Notes: a model not told the origin generated them from the sequence alone. A DNA stretch of 64,000 nt from Sinomonas gamaensis (GCF_005876955.1 NZ_SSCL01000012.1:62001-126000); one strand, 5' to 3'. Numbered from the stretch's first letter, positions 51,911 through 61,074 are shown. A program made the numbers and translations.

Positions 51911-52474
51911 GAGCCATGGTCTCGGAAAAGCTCGCAACGGGGGCGGACTTCTTTCCCGCGTTACCGCTGCTGCGCCCTCTGGCGTTCGCACCGTCTCGCG
52001 GCGCCTCATCCGCCCAGCACGTCTTACCCACCACTCCCCGGCGGGCGGTCAGCACCGCACGTCGGCAGAGCCACGCATCTCTCCAAGAGGCTCGGTCCGG
52101 CGCCTGGGGTATCCAGCACCGAACGCAGTGATCTCGAAGCTCTGATTAACAGGTGGCGGGCTCGCCACTGGAGGTTGGGCCCCGCTACTGGCCCAATTGA
52201 CGAGCCCGCACGGCATTCATAGTGCGCGTTCGCGCGGGTGGATGGCCACATTCACTTCCTCAAGTTCGCAGGGCAGGCTCTGGCATCGCTCGTTCTGCCC
52301 GTCACCCACCAACTCGGCCTTGCGGGGCCAGCATCCTTCGTGGACGACTCGGAATGAACGTACCGGTCCACGGCGCAAGCTCGTACCTGTAGCCGCATTC
52401 CCGTCCGGACCAGATTCCAGCTCGGCGCAGCCGGTCGCGAACTGCTCTTGGCGTGGCCTATCCCGCAGGGCCCC
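51911..52474. other. Gene-free region between the sugar operon and the minus-strand operon
   Basis: About 560 bases containing two hairpins: GTGGCG-GGCT-CGCCAC (52153-52168) and TTGGGCC - 8 bases - GGCCCAA (52175-52196), plausible terminators for either strand. No RNA gene or ORF I can support. Together with the kinase remnant it looks like a decayed region. Confidence 0.5.
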
Positions 52475-53356
52475 CTACCGAGCACTGTGTTCGAGGGCCG
52501 GGAGCACGGCAGGGACGACGGCCGGAACGGGCTTGCGGTCGAGCCGTTTCTGCAGGTGCGTTGCGAGCGCGGTGAGGCTTCCGCTCACAGCCAGGTACAC
52601 GAGCGTGATGACGATGTACGTCGGGATCAGCTGGTTGAGGTACGCCGTGAGCAGCTGCGCGCGGTAGAGGAGGTCTGTGTACGCGACGATGTAGCCGAGG
52701 GTTGTGTCCTTCAGAAGGCTCACGAATTGCGTCAGGAGCGACGGCGAGACGTTCCGCGCGGCCTGAGGCAGGATGATGAAGCGCATGGCCTGCCCTCGGC
52801 TGAGGCCAAGGCTCAGGGCCGCCTCCAACTGACCGGAGGGAAGGTTCGTGATTCCGGCGCGGAGGATCTCGGCGAACACCGCGGATGTGGTGAATGTGAG
52901 GGGGATCGCCATCTTCCAGAGCGTCGGCGCGTTGATGCCGAGCTGGGGAAGGCCGAACAGCATGAGGTAGATCAGCAACAGAACCGGCACCGTCCGCGCG
53001 ACTTCGACGTAGAGCGAGCTGATCCAGCGGATCGGCTTGGACCGGCTCATCCGTCCGAAAGCCAGGAACAGGCCGAGGATCCCTCCGAGCACGGCCACGA
53101 CCGCAGCGGACTGAAGCGTGCCGAGCAGGCCAGCCCCGAGGTAGATCCAGACGGCTCCCGAAAGGAAAGGGGCCCATTTGGCCGGGTCCAGCTGGCCGTG
53201 GGCCGCGAACTGCGCCGTCCCGGCGATCACGAGCGCGCCGAGAGCCAGCATGCTGACGGCCGAACCGATCTGCATGTTCCGTCTGGTCTTCGGACCGGGC
53301 TCGTCGTAGATCCGGACGATGCTGTTGGCCGCGCGGGCGGTGTTCCTGGTCTTCAT
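52475..53356 (-). CDS. Amino-acid ABC transporter permease (GluD/HisM type)
   Basis: 293 residues. Long N-terminal part with a first helix (AVSMLALGALVIAGTAQF), then the HisMQ permease core: LLGTLQSAAVVAVLGGILGL, YVEVARTVPVLLLIYLMLFG, the EAA loop GQLEAALSLGLSRGQAMRFI followed by ILPQAARNVSPSL. This matches the second permease of glutamate-type importers. Overlaps the upstream permease stop by four bases. Confidence 0.92.
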   Translation of the reverse strand: MKTRNTARAANSIVRIYDEPGPKTRRNMQIGSAVSMLALGALVIAGTAQFAAHGQLDPAKWAPFLSGAVWIYLGAGLLGTLQSAAVVAVLGGILGLFLAFGRMSRSKPIRWISSLYVEVARTVPVLLLIYLMLFGLPQLGINAPTLWKMAIPLTFTTSAVFAEILRAGITNLPSGQLEAALSLGLSRGQAMRFIILPQAARNVSPSLLTQFVSLLKDTTLGYIVAYTDLLYRAQLLTAYLNQLIPTYIVITLVYLAVSGSLTALATHLQKRLDRKPVPAVVPAVLPALEHSAR

Positions 53357-53997
53357 CGGACGATCGCCAGCTTCCGTTCGAGGCGGCCCGCGAGCAGGCC
53401 GATGATGAGGGCAATGCCCATATAGACGAGGCCTCCGGTCGTGTAGAACAGGACCGGCTGCGCGTAGACCAGATTGACCTTGTTCACGTGGGCCGTCAGC
53501 TCCACGACGCCCACAACGGCTGTGAGCGATGTGTTCAAGGCGAGCGCGATCATGATGTTGCCGAGCGGCTGCACCACGGCGCGGAAGGCCTGCGGGACGA
53601 TCACGAGGCGGAGCGATTGGCTGAAGGTGAGTCCGAGCGCTCGCGCCGCCTCGATCTGTCCTTGGGGCACGGTGTTGACGCCGCTACGGAGGGCCTCCGC
53701 GACGTAGGCCGATTCGTACGTCGTCAGGACGATGATTGCGGTCGGCACGATCGGCAGGATGAATCCCGCCGCCGGGAGCGCGAACACCGCAAGGATCAAC
53801 AGCGCCAGCAGAGGGACGTTGATGAAGAACTGCACGTAGACGAAGGCTGCTCCCCGCAGGATGCGCAGAGGACTGATCCGCGCCACGGCCACCAGGGCGC
53901 CCACAACAATCGATCCCACTCCTGCCGCAAGCAGCATGAGCAGCGTCATGCCGAGGCCGTCGGCCAAGGATCCGAAGTCTTCGAAGAATGCGTTCAT
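53353..53997 (-). CDS. Amino-acid ABC transporter permease (GluC/HisQ type)
   Basis: 214 residues with five helices and family landmarks GMTLLMLLAAGVGSIVVGALVA, FVYVQFFINVPLLALLI, and the EAA loop GQIEAARALGLTFSQSLRLV with IVPQAFRAVVQPL. Pairs with the downstream permease. RBS GGAG precedes the start. Confidence 0.92.
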   Translation of the reverse strand: MNAFFEDFGSLADGLGMTLLMLLAAGVGSIVVGALVAVARISPLRILRGAAFVYVQFFINVPLLALLILAVFALPAAGFILPIVPTAIIVLTTYESAYVAEALRSGVNTVPQGQIEAARALGLTFSQSLRLVIVPQAFRAVVQPLGNIMIALALNTSLTAVVGVVELTAHVNKVNLVYAQPVLFYTTGGLVYMGIALIIGLLAGRLERKLAIVR

Positions 53998-54031
53998 CTG
54001 GTCACTCCGCTGGCGCTGTCGGCGTGTTCGG

Positions 54032-54976
54032 TCAGGATCCGGGGACGGACCCGATGGACGGCGGGGTGGGCATGGGCGTGTCTCCGACCGAGCCGAGGCT
54101 GTTCTTCCAGACTTGGCCCCACAGGCCCTGCTTCTCGATTGTGGTCAGCCAAGTGTTGACGAAGCTCTTGAACGCGGCGTCGCCGTGCTTCAGGCCGATT
54201 CCGTACGGCTCGGTCGTGAACGGCCCGCCAACGACCTTGATGTCCTTGTTCTTGGATGACTGGCTCGCGAGCAGGACGTAGTCCTGGACGTAGGCGTCGC
54301 CGCGGCCCTGCGTGAGTGCCTGGACACCCTCGGGCGTGGTCGCGAACGGCATGAGCTTGGCGCTCGGCTGCTTCTGGGGCACCTCGGAGACCGACGGCGT
54401 TCCGGTCTGGACGATGACGTTCTTGCCGGCCAAGTCGTCGATCCCCTTGATGGCCGTGTTGTCGGACTTGACCGCAACGGCGAGCCCCGACATGAAGTAC
54501 GGACCAGCGAAGGCGATCTGCTCGGCGCGCTTTGTGGTAATGGTGTACGTCGAGAAGACCACGTCCACCGTGCCGTTCGACAGGAGTGCCTCTCGGCTCT
54601 CGGAGGCGGAAGGGACCCACTCGACGGTCGGTTTGCCGAGGATGTAGATCGCCAGGAGCTTCGCGAGGTCGGCATCGAAGCCGTTGACGTTCTGCGGGTT
54701 GGCGGGGTCCTGCTGCGACACGAGCGGGGCATCGAGCGCGGTCGCGACCACGAGCTTTCCCCGCTTCTTGATGGTGTCCATCGTCGAGCCGGAGACGATG
54801 AGGCTCGGATCAGCAACGGGTGCGCTCTTGAAGACCGCATCGTTCGCCGCGTTCGACGTCGACGAAGCACCGGGCAGGGCCACGGAGTCGGCCGAGCAGG
54901 CAGTCAGGGCGGCGGAGAGTCCGGTCACGACGGCAACGGCGAGAACCGACCGACGGGTGAGGGGGGTGGTGAACAT
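54032..54976 (-). CDS. Amino-acid-binding lipoprotein (GluB-like)
   Basis: 314 residues from ATG 54976 (GAAAGG five bases before it; the GTG at 54982 overlaps that RBS and is rejected). Signal with RRSVLAVAVV and lipobox LTAC, Cys27. SBP_bac_3 fold: IKKRGKLVVATALDAPLVS, GFDADLAKLLAIYILGKP, VDVVFSTYTITTKRAEQIAF, GPYFMSGLAV, DDLAGKNVIVQTGTPS. Polar amino acids such as glutamate or aspartate are the usual ligands; the operon includes an isoaspartyl peptidase. Confidence 0.9.
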   Translation of the reverse strand: MFTTPLTRRSVLAVAVVTGLSAALTACSADSVALPGASSTSNAANDAVFKSAPVADPSLIVSGSTMDTIKKRGKLVVATALDAPLVSQQDPANPQNVNGFDADLAKLLAIYILGKPTVEWVPSASESREALLSNGTVDVVFSTYTITTKRAEQIAFAGPYFMSGLAVAVKSDNTAIKGIDDLAGKNVIVQTGTPSVSEVPQKQPSAKLMPFATTPEGVQALTQGRGDAYVQDYVLLASQSSKNKDIKVVGGPFTTEPYGIGLKHGDAAFKSFVNTWLTTIEKQGLWGQVWKNSLGSVGDTPMPTPPSIGSVPGS

Positions 54977-55027
54977 GGTCACCTTTCGGGTTGGGCGGGA
55001 AGAGGATGTAAACAGGGGGATGAACGG

Positions 55028-55768
55028 CTAGTGCGTGAGGACCGACGCGAGGAAGGATCGCGCGCGGTCCGTCTGTGGGGCATCGAAGAAGGTCTCAGGC
55101 GCTCCCTCTTCGACGATCTGGCCGTGGTCCATGAAGACCACGCGGTCTGCGGCGCGGCGCGCGAAGCCCATCTCGTGGGTGACGACCACCATGGTCATCC
55201 CCTCGGCGGCGAGGCTGGTCATCACGCCGAGCACTTCATTGACCATTTCCGGGTCGAGCGCGGAAGTGGGCTCGTCGAAGAGCATGACCTTCGGGTGCAT
55301 GGCTAGGGCACGGGCGATGGCCGCCCGCTGCTGCTGCCCGCCCGAGAGCTCGGCCGGACGGCTGTGCGCCTTGTTGGCGATGCCGACGCGCTCCAGGAGC
55401 TGCATGGCCTCCTCCTCGGCCTGCTTCCGCTCGATCCCGCGGACCTTCGTGGGCGCAAGCGTGAGGTTGTCGAGAATGGTCCGATGGGCGAACAGGTTGA
55501 AGGACTGGAAGACCATGCCGACGTCGGCACGGAGCTTCGCGAGCTCGTTCCCCTCCGCAGGCACTTCCTGGCCGTCGATGCGGATCTCTCCCGAGTGGAT
55601 GGGCTCGAGGCGATTGATGGTCCGGCACAGCGTGGACTTCCCGGAGCCCGAGGGTCCGACGACCACGATGACTTCCCCCGGAAGCACCGTGAGGTTGATG
55701 TCGCGGAGTACGTGCAGCTCTCCGAAATGCTTGTTGACCGAGCGCAGCGAGACGCGAGGGATGGTCAT
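55028..55768 (-). CDS. Amino-acid ABC transporter ATPase (GluA/HisP type)
   Basis: 246 residues, RBS AGGAGG. Walker [13 protein letters not shown] (about 38-49), Q-loop [11 protein letters not shown], signature [15 protein letters not shown], Walker [16 protein letters not shown]-switch [11 protein letters not shown]. Polar amino-acid importer class. Start overlaps the RpiR gene stop by four bases (ATGA), so importer and regulator are co-translated. Confidence 0.94.
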   Translation of the reverse strand: MTIPRVSLRSVNKHFGELHVLRDINLTVLPGEVIVVVGPSGSGKSTLCRTINRLEPIHSGEIRIDGQEVPAEGNELAKLRADVGMVFQSFNLFAHRTILDNLTLAPTKVRGIERKQAEEEAMQLLERVGIANKAHSRPAELSGGQQQRAAIARALAMHPKVMLFDEPTSALDPEMVNEVLGVMTSLAAEGMTMVVVTHEMGFARRAADRVVFMDHGQIVEEGAPETFFDAPQTDRARSFLASVLTH

Positions 55769-56652
55769 GATGCCTCCTGGGAAGGGGATGCGGGCTCCTC
55801 CGGTTCCGGATGCGGAGTGCGCTCGAGGTAGGAACGGTCCTCCCAGAGCTTCATTCGGTCGATCCCCCTCTGGCCCGCAGCGCGAAGGACCGCTTCCACT
55901 AGCACTTCGACGAGGACCATGAGGGCTGCAAACGAATCGAATGGAATCCCGCCGACGGGGACCGCGAGCACCACGTCGGCCTTGTCGGCGATGGGTGAAA
56001 GCTCTTCGTCCGTGATCACCACGAGTGACGCGCCCTCGCGTTTGGCCAGGGCAGCGACCTGGGCGGCTTGGAGCTGGTAGCGCCGCAGGTCGAAGAGCAC
56101 CACCACGGTATTCCGCCTTGCTCCGTAGAACTTGCCGACGTTGTAGCCCAAGGGGTCCGGGAGGAAGTCGACGTTGGGGATGATCTGGTCGAGCTGCCGC
56201 GCGAGGATCTCCGCCAGGAAGCGCGAGTAGTAGCCGCCCGAGATGAGGACGGCCTTGGGCTCGCTCGCGAGGAGCTGCGCGGCCCGCTCGATTTCAGAGC
56301 CCGACACGGTTGAACCGAGCCGGTCGATGAGGTCGCGACGTTCCGCGAGGGAACGGCCGACGTCGGTGCGCTCTTCGCGGGGCACCTCGCTTTCCGCGCG
56401 GTGCACCGGGGCCTTCAGATCGTGCATGATCTCGTCGCGGAGGTGCTTCTGGAAGTCCGCGTAGCTGCCGAGGCCAAGCCTGGCGACGAGACGGAGCACG
56501 GTCGGCGCACTGGTCCCGGCGGCCCTCGCGAGCTGCCCGGCGCTCCCGAGCCCGCTGCTCGGGTAGTCGGCGAGCAGGGCGCGCGCGACTTTCCGCTCGG
56601 AAGGAGACAGCTCCTCCATGCGGTCGAAGATCTCCTTCTTGATCCGGATCAT
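55765..56652 (-). CDS. MurR/RpiR family transcriptional regulator
   Basis: 295 residues. HTH_6 domain (about 5-80): [43 protein letters not shown] domain (about 125-255): [61 protein letters not shown]. It lies between the peptidase and the ATPase genes and probably controls the whole unit through the palindromes at 57600-57659. Ligand unknown; SIS domains normally bind phosphorylated sugars, which is odd for a peptide/amino-acid operon. Confidence 0.92.
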   Translation of the reverse strand: MIRIKKEIFDRMEELSPSERKVARALLADYPSSGLGSAGQLARAAGTSAPTVLRLVARLGLGSYADFQKHLRDEIMHDLKAPVHRAESEVPREERTDVGRSLAERRDLIDRLGSTVSGSEIERAAQLLASEPKAVLISGGYYSRFLAEILARQLDQIIPNVDFLPDPLGYNVGKFYGARRNTVVVLFDLRRYQLQAAQVAALAKREGASLVVITDEELSPIADKADVVLAVPVGGIPFDSFAALMVLVEVLVEAVLRAAGQRGIDRMKLWEDRSYLERTPHPEPEEPASPSQEAS

Positions 56653-56659
56653 GGTGGCC

Positions 56660-57574
56660 TCAGGTGAGCGTGACGATCGCGCCGTCGCGCTCGTACGCGG
56701 CGAACATCGAGGTTGAGTTGTGGGCTACGACGACGGCGCCGTCGGCACCGACGGCGATCACGCCGCCGTCGGCCGCGCGCGGGTCCAGCTCGTCGACGAT
56801 GGTGCCGCGGACAGCCTCGGCCAGCGATGCGCCGCCGTATCGGAGGCGGGCGTATATCTCGTGTGAGATGACGCCTTCCATGAATGCCTCCCCGATGCCG
56901 GTGCAGGAGACGGCTACGATGCCGTCGCGGGCATAGTTGCCGGCCCCGATGATCGGGGTGTCGCCGATGCGGCCCTCGTGCTGGCCCACGATCCCGCCGG
57001 TCGAGGTCGCCGCGGCGAGGTGCCCGGCCGTGTCGCGCGCCACGGCGCCCACGGTTCCGTGGCAGGTCGGCTCGAGCCGCCCGGCGAGCACGGTTTCAAG
57101 TTGGCGCCGTCGCGCGTCTGTGACGAAGTATTCTGCGTCGACGACCTGAAGGCCCCACTCCGCGATGAGCTCGGGCGAGGGCGCCACGAGCAGGACGTGA
57201 GGGGTGTTCTCCATGACCTGTCGCGCCGCGAAGATGGGATTCTTGGCTCGGCGAACGGCGGCGACGGCGCCCGCCCTGCCGGTTCCGGACATGATCGACG
57301 CATCAAGCTCGGCCTCGCCCTGGGCATTCAGAGCGGCCCCGCGCCCGGCGTTGAACAGCGGCGAATCCTCGAGCTGCTCAACCGCCGCGCAGACGGCGTC
57401 CAACGCCGAGCCCTGCGCGTCGAGGACGGCGCGCCCCGCACGGTACGCGAGTTCGAGTCCCGCCGCATACTCCCTGTGCTCGTCAGGGGTGAGCTCGGCA
57501 GTGCGTCCGCCCGCTCCCCCGTGCAGAACAAGTGCTGTTCCGTTGGCAGAGGGAGTGATGTCGATGACATGCAT
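56660..57574 (-). CDS. Isoaspartyl peptidase/L-asparaginase (Ntn-hydrolase)
   Basis: 304 residues, cytoplasmic. Plant-type asparaginase family: ALVLHGGAGG, LFNAGRGAALNAQGEAELDASIM, and the autocleavage site HGTVGAVA with Thr174 as the nucleophile freed on maturation; then GRIGDTPIIGAGNYA and STGGIVGQ substrate loops. It hydrolyses beta-aspartyl dipeptides and asparagine, giving aspartate. First gene of the operon, eight bases before the RpiR gene. The downstream importer probably brings in the amide, aspartate or isoaspartyl peptides. Confidence 0.92.
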   Translation of the reverse strand: MHVIDITPSANGTALVLHGGAGGRTAELTPDEHREYAAGLELAYRAGRAVLDAQGSALDAVCAAVEQLEDSPLFNAGRGAALNAQGEAELDASIMSGTGRAGAVAAVRRAKNPIFAARQVMENTPHVLLVAPSPELIAEWGLQVVDAEYFVTDARRRQLETVLAGRLEPTCHGTVGAVARDTAGHLAAATSTGGIVGQHEGRIGDTPIIGAGNYARDGIVAVSCTGIGEAFMEGVISHEIYARLRYGGASLAEAVRGTIVDELDPRAADGGVIAVGADGAVVVAHNSTSMFAAYERDGAIVTLT

Positions 57575-57599
57575 GTGTTCATGGCCTCTCGCGTTGTGA

Positions 57600-57659
57600 T
57601 GCGTCTCACGCTAGACGCAATCATTACGAGAAGCAAGGAACTTTCGACTTTTCGTAACG
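57600..57659. promoter_or_regulatory. Operator region of the isoaspartyl peptidase operon
   Basis: Two inverted repeats: TGCGTCT - 6 bases - AGACGCA (57600-57619, perfect) and CATTACGAGAAG - 14 bases - CTTTTCGTAACG (57622-57659, 10 of 12 pair). They lie 26-85 bases upstream of the minus-strand peptidase start in A/T-rich DNA. Likely binding sites of the RpiR regulator encoded in the operon. Confidence 0.55.
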
Positions 57660-57809
57660 AATGCTTCGGCAGGAGGGGCGCGTCCCGCCCTTGCATGCAA
57701 TCGGCCTCAGCATGGGGCGCGATTCATCTGGGGTCCATGTGCGGTTCACCAGGTCCGTCTAGCCTCTGAAGCTCATCGTGGCCAAACCCATCGGAAGGTC
57801 CAATTCCCC

Positions 57810-58814
57810 ATGAGCGCAATCCGAGCTCGCACCCTCCTCGCCGCCGGCATCGCCATCCTGATCGCCGGCTCCGCAGGGACCGTAGTCGCAGCCCAGGCAG
57901 CTCCCCCAGCCCCTGCCGCCGACCACCACGAGGTCAGCACGACCCTCGCCGACGACTTCGGCGCCGTCGACCGCAACACCAACTGGCAGCTCACGAGCAA
58001 GCTCAAGCTGAACTACCCCACCTACCACACCGAGGGCCTCGCCTTCACCGCCGACCACATCTTCCTCTCGGCGGTGCAGATCATCGAGCCGACCCAGAAG
58101 TACCCGACGCCGCAGGGCGGCTACGACCGCACCCCAGGCAAGGGCATCGGGCACCTCTTCGTCATGGACAAGGCCGGGAACCTCCAGAAGGACATCACCC
58201 TCGGCGAGGGCGACATGTACCACCCCGGCGGGATCGACTTCGACGGCACCAACGTCTGGGTCCCCGTCGCCCAGTACCGGCCCAACAGCAGCGCCATCAT
58301 CTACCGCGTCGACGCGAACACCCTCGACGTGAACAAGCAGTTCGAGGTCGCCGACCACTTCGGCGGCATCGTCATGGACAAGCAGACCGGCCACCTCGTC
58401 GGCAACACCTGGGGATCGCGCCGCTTCGCCGAATGGGACCTCCAGGGCAAGCAGCTGGCCAGCTGGGAGAACCCCAACTACTTCATCGACTACCAGGACT
58501 GCCAGTACGTGCCCAACTCCAAGATGCTCTGCGGCGGCGTCACCAACCTGCCCCAAACCCCGGCCGCCGGCGGCGCAAACAGCACCTACGAGCTTGGCGG
58601 AATGGCGATGATCGACCTCAACAGCCACGAGGTCACCCGCGACGTGCCCTTCCAGAAATGGTCCACCGCCGGGCACGTCGCCACCCGCAACCCCTTCAAG
58701 ATGACAGCTGACGGCGACCACCTCACCCTGAAGGTCGCCCCCGACAACGGTGACGAGGGCAACGGCACCGAGATCCTCACCTACGAGGCCACGGTCGCGC
58801 TGCCGACGCACTGA
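57810..58814 (+). CDS. Exported DUF6454 family protein
   Basis: 334 residues. Sec signal peptide: RARTLLAAGIAILIAGSAG, cleavage near AQAAPPAP. Mature part looks like a beta-propeller-like repeat protein: YPTYHTEGLAFTADHIFLSA, MYHPGGIDFDGTNVWVPVAQ, HFGGIVMDKQTGHLVGNTWG, YQDCQYVPNSKMLCGG with two Cys that could form a disulfide. This is the DUF6454 pattern, a family of uncharacterised secreted proteins. Stands alone, divergent from the peptidase operon. Function unknown. Confidence 0.82.
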   Translation: MSAIRARTLLAAGIAILIAGSAGTVVAAQAAPPAPAADHHEVSTTLADDFGAVDRNTNWQLTSKLKLNYPTYHTEGLAFTADHIFLSAVQIIEPTQKYPTPQGGYDRTPGKGIGHLFVMDKAGNLQKDITLGEGDMYHPGGIDFDGTNVWVPVAQYRPNSSAIIYRVDANTLDVNKQFEVADHFGGIVMDKQTGHLVGNTWGSRRFAEWDLQGKQLASWENPNYFIDYQDCQYVPNSKMLCGGVTNLPQTPAAGGANSTYELGGMAMIDLNSHEVTRDVPFQKWSTAGHVATRNPFKMTADGDHLTLKVAPDNGDEGNGTEILTYEATVALPTH

Positions 58815-59004
58815 GCGTGCCACCCGCGCCGGTCGAGAAGGAAGGTACTCTCGATCCTCTTTCTGGATGGGCGCATTCCGCCGGGCCGTAGTGCCCTAGC
58901 CCAAGCCGTTCTTGGGGATGACTCTGGAGGGGTTGAGGGGGCCAAACAAGACCAGTACTGCGAGGCCAGGCACAGCGCCGCGCAGCGGATCCGAGGAGTG
59001 AAAG

Positions 59005-59613
59005 ATGTCCGAGATGCTCAACGAGCAGAAGATGCTCCGGCGCTTGGGGGCGGTGCTGGTGATACGCGGGATCCTCGCGGTGCTATTCGGGGTCCTGGTG
59101 ATCGTCTGGCCAGCCGTGACGGTCCTGGCGATCGTGTTCCTCTTCGGCTTCTACGCCCTCGTGGATGGCGGGGCGAATCTCTACGACTACTTCTCCCACC
59201 GGCCCCGCCCCTCGGGGTGGACTCTGGCCGGGGGGATCGTCTCCGTCCTGGCCGGCATCGTCGCGTTCGCTTGGCCTGGGATCACGGCGCTGTGGCTTGC
59301 CCTCCTGATCGGTGCTTGGGCGTTCGTCCTGGGCGTCACGCAGATCGCCGTCTCCGTCCAGGCGAGGAAGGCGATCAGGTCCTGGTGGGCGTGGCTGGCA
59401 GCCGGCATCGCGCTGGCGCTCTTCGGCCTCTACGTCTTCTTCTTCCCGGGCGCAGGCATCCTCGGGCTGCTGGGGGTGGTCGCAGCGTTCTCCTTCGCGA
59501 CCGGGATCCTGCTGCTCGCATCCGGCTTCCAGCTGCTGCGCGTTTCCGGCTGGGCCCAGGGCCGCAGGCCAGGGTCCGGGAGCGCCGCCTTCGGCGGCGG
59601 CGCCGGAGCCTGA
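59005..59613 (+). CDS. HdeD/DUF308 family membrane protein
   Basis: 202 residues with six regularly spaced hydrophobic segments in three pairs, e.g. VIRGILAVLFGVLVIVWP, LAGGIVSVLAGIVAFAWPG, AAGIALALFGLYVFFFPG. The repeated G-x3-(I/L/V)-x4-WP pattern is the HdeD signature. E. coli HdeD aids acid resistance at high density; in actinobacteria the role is unknown. The last 20 residues are a Gly/Ala-rich tail. RBS GAGGAG (58992-58997) is close by. Confidence 0.88.
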   Translation: MSEMLNEQKMLRRLGAVLVIRGILAVLFGVLVIVWPAVTVLAIVFLFGFYALVDGGANLYDYFSHRPRPSGWTLAGGIVSVLAGIVAFAWPGITALWLALLIGAWAFVLGVTQIAVSVQARKAIRSWWAWLAAGIALALFGLYVFFFPGAGILGLLGVVAAFSFATGILLLASGFQLLRVSGWAQGRRPGSGSAAFGGGAGA

Positions 59614-59749
59614 GCCCAGCTCCCCCCGAGTTCACATCTCGGAGAGGGCTTCGGGCTCGGGGACTCGCCACGCCAGACCGGGCTCCGATGAGCTCCTTCG
59701 TTTCCCTATCCAGCTCTGGTCATGCCGAGCCAAGGTAGTTGGAGGATGC

Positions 59750-59938
59750 GTGGACAAGGACGCAGCACCGCTCCGCGTTCCGCCGTTTGAGGGTCAGCTC
59801 GCGGGTCGGATGGAGGCTGGGCCGATGTTCGTCCCGGTCTGGGCGCGAGCTTGGTTCGTGCGAGTGCCGGGCCGGGAGCTATTGCGGTGGACGCGCCGGC
59901 TCCCGGCGCATGCCAAGGCGGGCGGTGCCCCACGGTGA
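59750..59938 (+). CDS. Candidate 62-residue protein coupled to the lipid kinase gene
   Basis: GTG 59750 is preceded by GGAGG (59741-59745), and its TGA overlaps the kinase GTG (GTGA at 59935-59938). Translation begins VDKDAAPLRVPPFEGQLAG and includes GPMFVPVWARAWFVRVPG and LLRWTRRLPAHAK; basic and aromatic-rich, possibly membrane-peripheral. Not a family I know. RBS plus stop-start coupling support translation. Confidence 0.45.
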   Translation: MDKDAAPLRVPPFEGQLAGRMEAGPMFVPVWARAWFVRVPGRELLRWTRRLPAHAKAGGAPR

Positions 59939-61074
59939 TACTCCGGACCAAGTCCGACGCCAATGGGAGCGGAGCCCTCGCGCTGGCCCTCGCCCTCGTG
60001 GGCGGCGCGGCCGCGCGCGTAATCGGCCGCTTGCGGCGATGGGTGTCACCCGGCCACCCCGTTGCCCCGGCAGCCCATGGGGTGTTGATCGTGAACCCCC
60101 GCAGCGGCGACGGCAAGGCGGAGCGCGCCGGCCTGGTCCGGGAATGCCGGGCGCGCGGCATCGAGGCTCTCCTCCTAGAACCCGGACAGGACCTGACCAA
60201 GATGGCGGAGGCCGCAGTGGCAAGCGGCGCGGACGTGATCGGCATGGCCGGCGGGGACGGCTCACTCGGGCTGGTCGCCGATGTGGCCGCCCGGCACGGT
60301 CTGGCCATGGTCGTCGTGCCCGCCGGCACCCGAAACCACTTGGCCATGGACCTCGGCCTCGACCGCGGCGACGTGCTCGGGGCGCTGGATGCGTTCGGAG
60401 AGGCGGTGGAGCGGTCCATCGATCTGGGGGAGGTCAACGGGCGGGTGTTCGTGAACAACGTCTCGCTCGGGCTGTACGCGCAGATCATCCGCTCGCCCGA
60501 ATACCGAACCGCCAAGGCCGACACCACTCTGAGCATGCTCCCTGGCCTGCTCGGGCCCGGGAGCCGGCCCTTCGACCTGCGATTCGCCGGGCCGGGGGGC
60601 GAGCTGCACAACGGCGCCCACGTCGTCCAGATCTCGAACAACCCCTACGGCCGCACCCCGGCCACGCTCATCAGGCGGCCGCGACTCGACGGCGGCCGCC
60701 TCGGGGTGATCGCCCTCAGGCTCCCTGAGGATCCGGCGGCAGCTCGGCGGCTGGTGATCGATGCGGCCGGGCACCCTGAGAGGATCCCCGGCTCCCTTGC
60801 CTGGGAGACGACGGTGTTCGAGGTGGATTCGGGTCGGCCGATCGAGGCGGGTATCGACGGCGAGGCGCTCGACCTGGCGGCCCCACTGCGGTTCGCCATC
60901 CGGCCGGGCGCGCTGCGGATTCGCCTTCCCGCGAGAGCGGTCCGGATCTCGCCGGTCGCCCGCGCGCTCCAGAACCTGCGGAACCTGCTGCGTAAGGGGC
61001 CCGGCCGCAGGAAGCTACCGTGGCCGTGCGTGGGGATCAGGGGTACGGAATCCGACAGGATCTTCGACGGATGA
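59935..61074 (+). CDS. Diacylglycerol kinase catalytic domain lipid kinase
   Basis: 379 residues from GTG 59935, chosen because of its overlap with the preceding short frame; the open frame extends a little further upstream. N-terminal hydrophobic stretch ALALALALVGGAAARVIG may touch the membrane. Kinase core: VLIVNPRSGDGKAE, GGDGSLG (106-112) nucleotide-binding motif, VVVPAGTRNHLAMDLGL, FVNNVSLGLYAQI. C-terminal beta-sandwich with GIDGEALDL. YegS/DgkB-type enzymes phosphorylate diacylglycerol or other lipids. Substrate not determined. Confidence 0.87.
   Translation: MILRTKSDANGSGALALALALVGGAAARVIGRLRRWVSPGHPVAPAAHGVLIVNPRSGDGKAERAGLVRECRARGIEALLLEPGQDLTKMAEAAVASGADVIGMAGGDGSLGLVADVAARHGLAMVVVPAGTRNHLAMDLGLDRGDVLGALDAFGEAVERSIDLGEVNGRVFVNNVSLGLYAQIIRSPEYRTAKADTTLSMLPGLLGPGSRPFDLRFAGPGGELHNGAHVVQISNNPYGRTPATLIRRPRLDGGRLGVIALRLPEDPAAARRLVIDAAGHPERIPGSLAWETTVFEVDSGRPIEAGIDGEALDLAAPLRFAIRPGALRIRLPARAVRISPVARALQNLRNLLRKGPGRRKLPWPCVGIRGTESDRIFDG

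Noticed and set aside
57759-58823. A 354-codon open frame on the minus strand opposite the DUF6454 gene
   Set aside because: It is the mirror of a GC-rich coding frame; its translation is Val/Gly/Asp-rich without motifs, while the plus-strand frame has a signal peptide and a clear family pattern.
59706-60641. A 311-codon minus-strand frame opposite the lipid kinase
   Set aside because: Arg/Pro/Ala-rich translation typical of a shadow; the plus strand has GGDGSLG and the rest of the kinase core.
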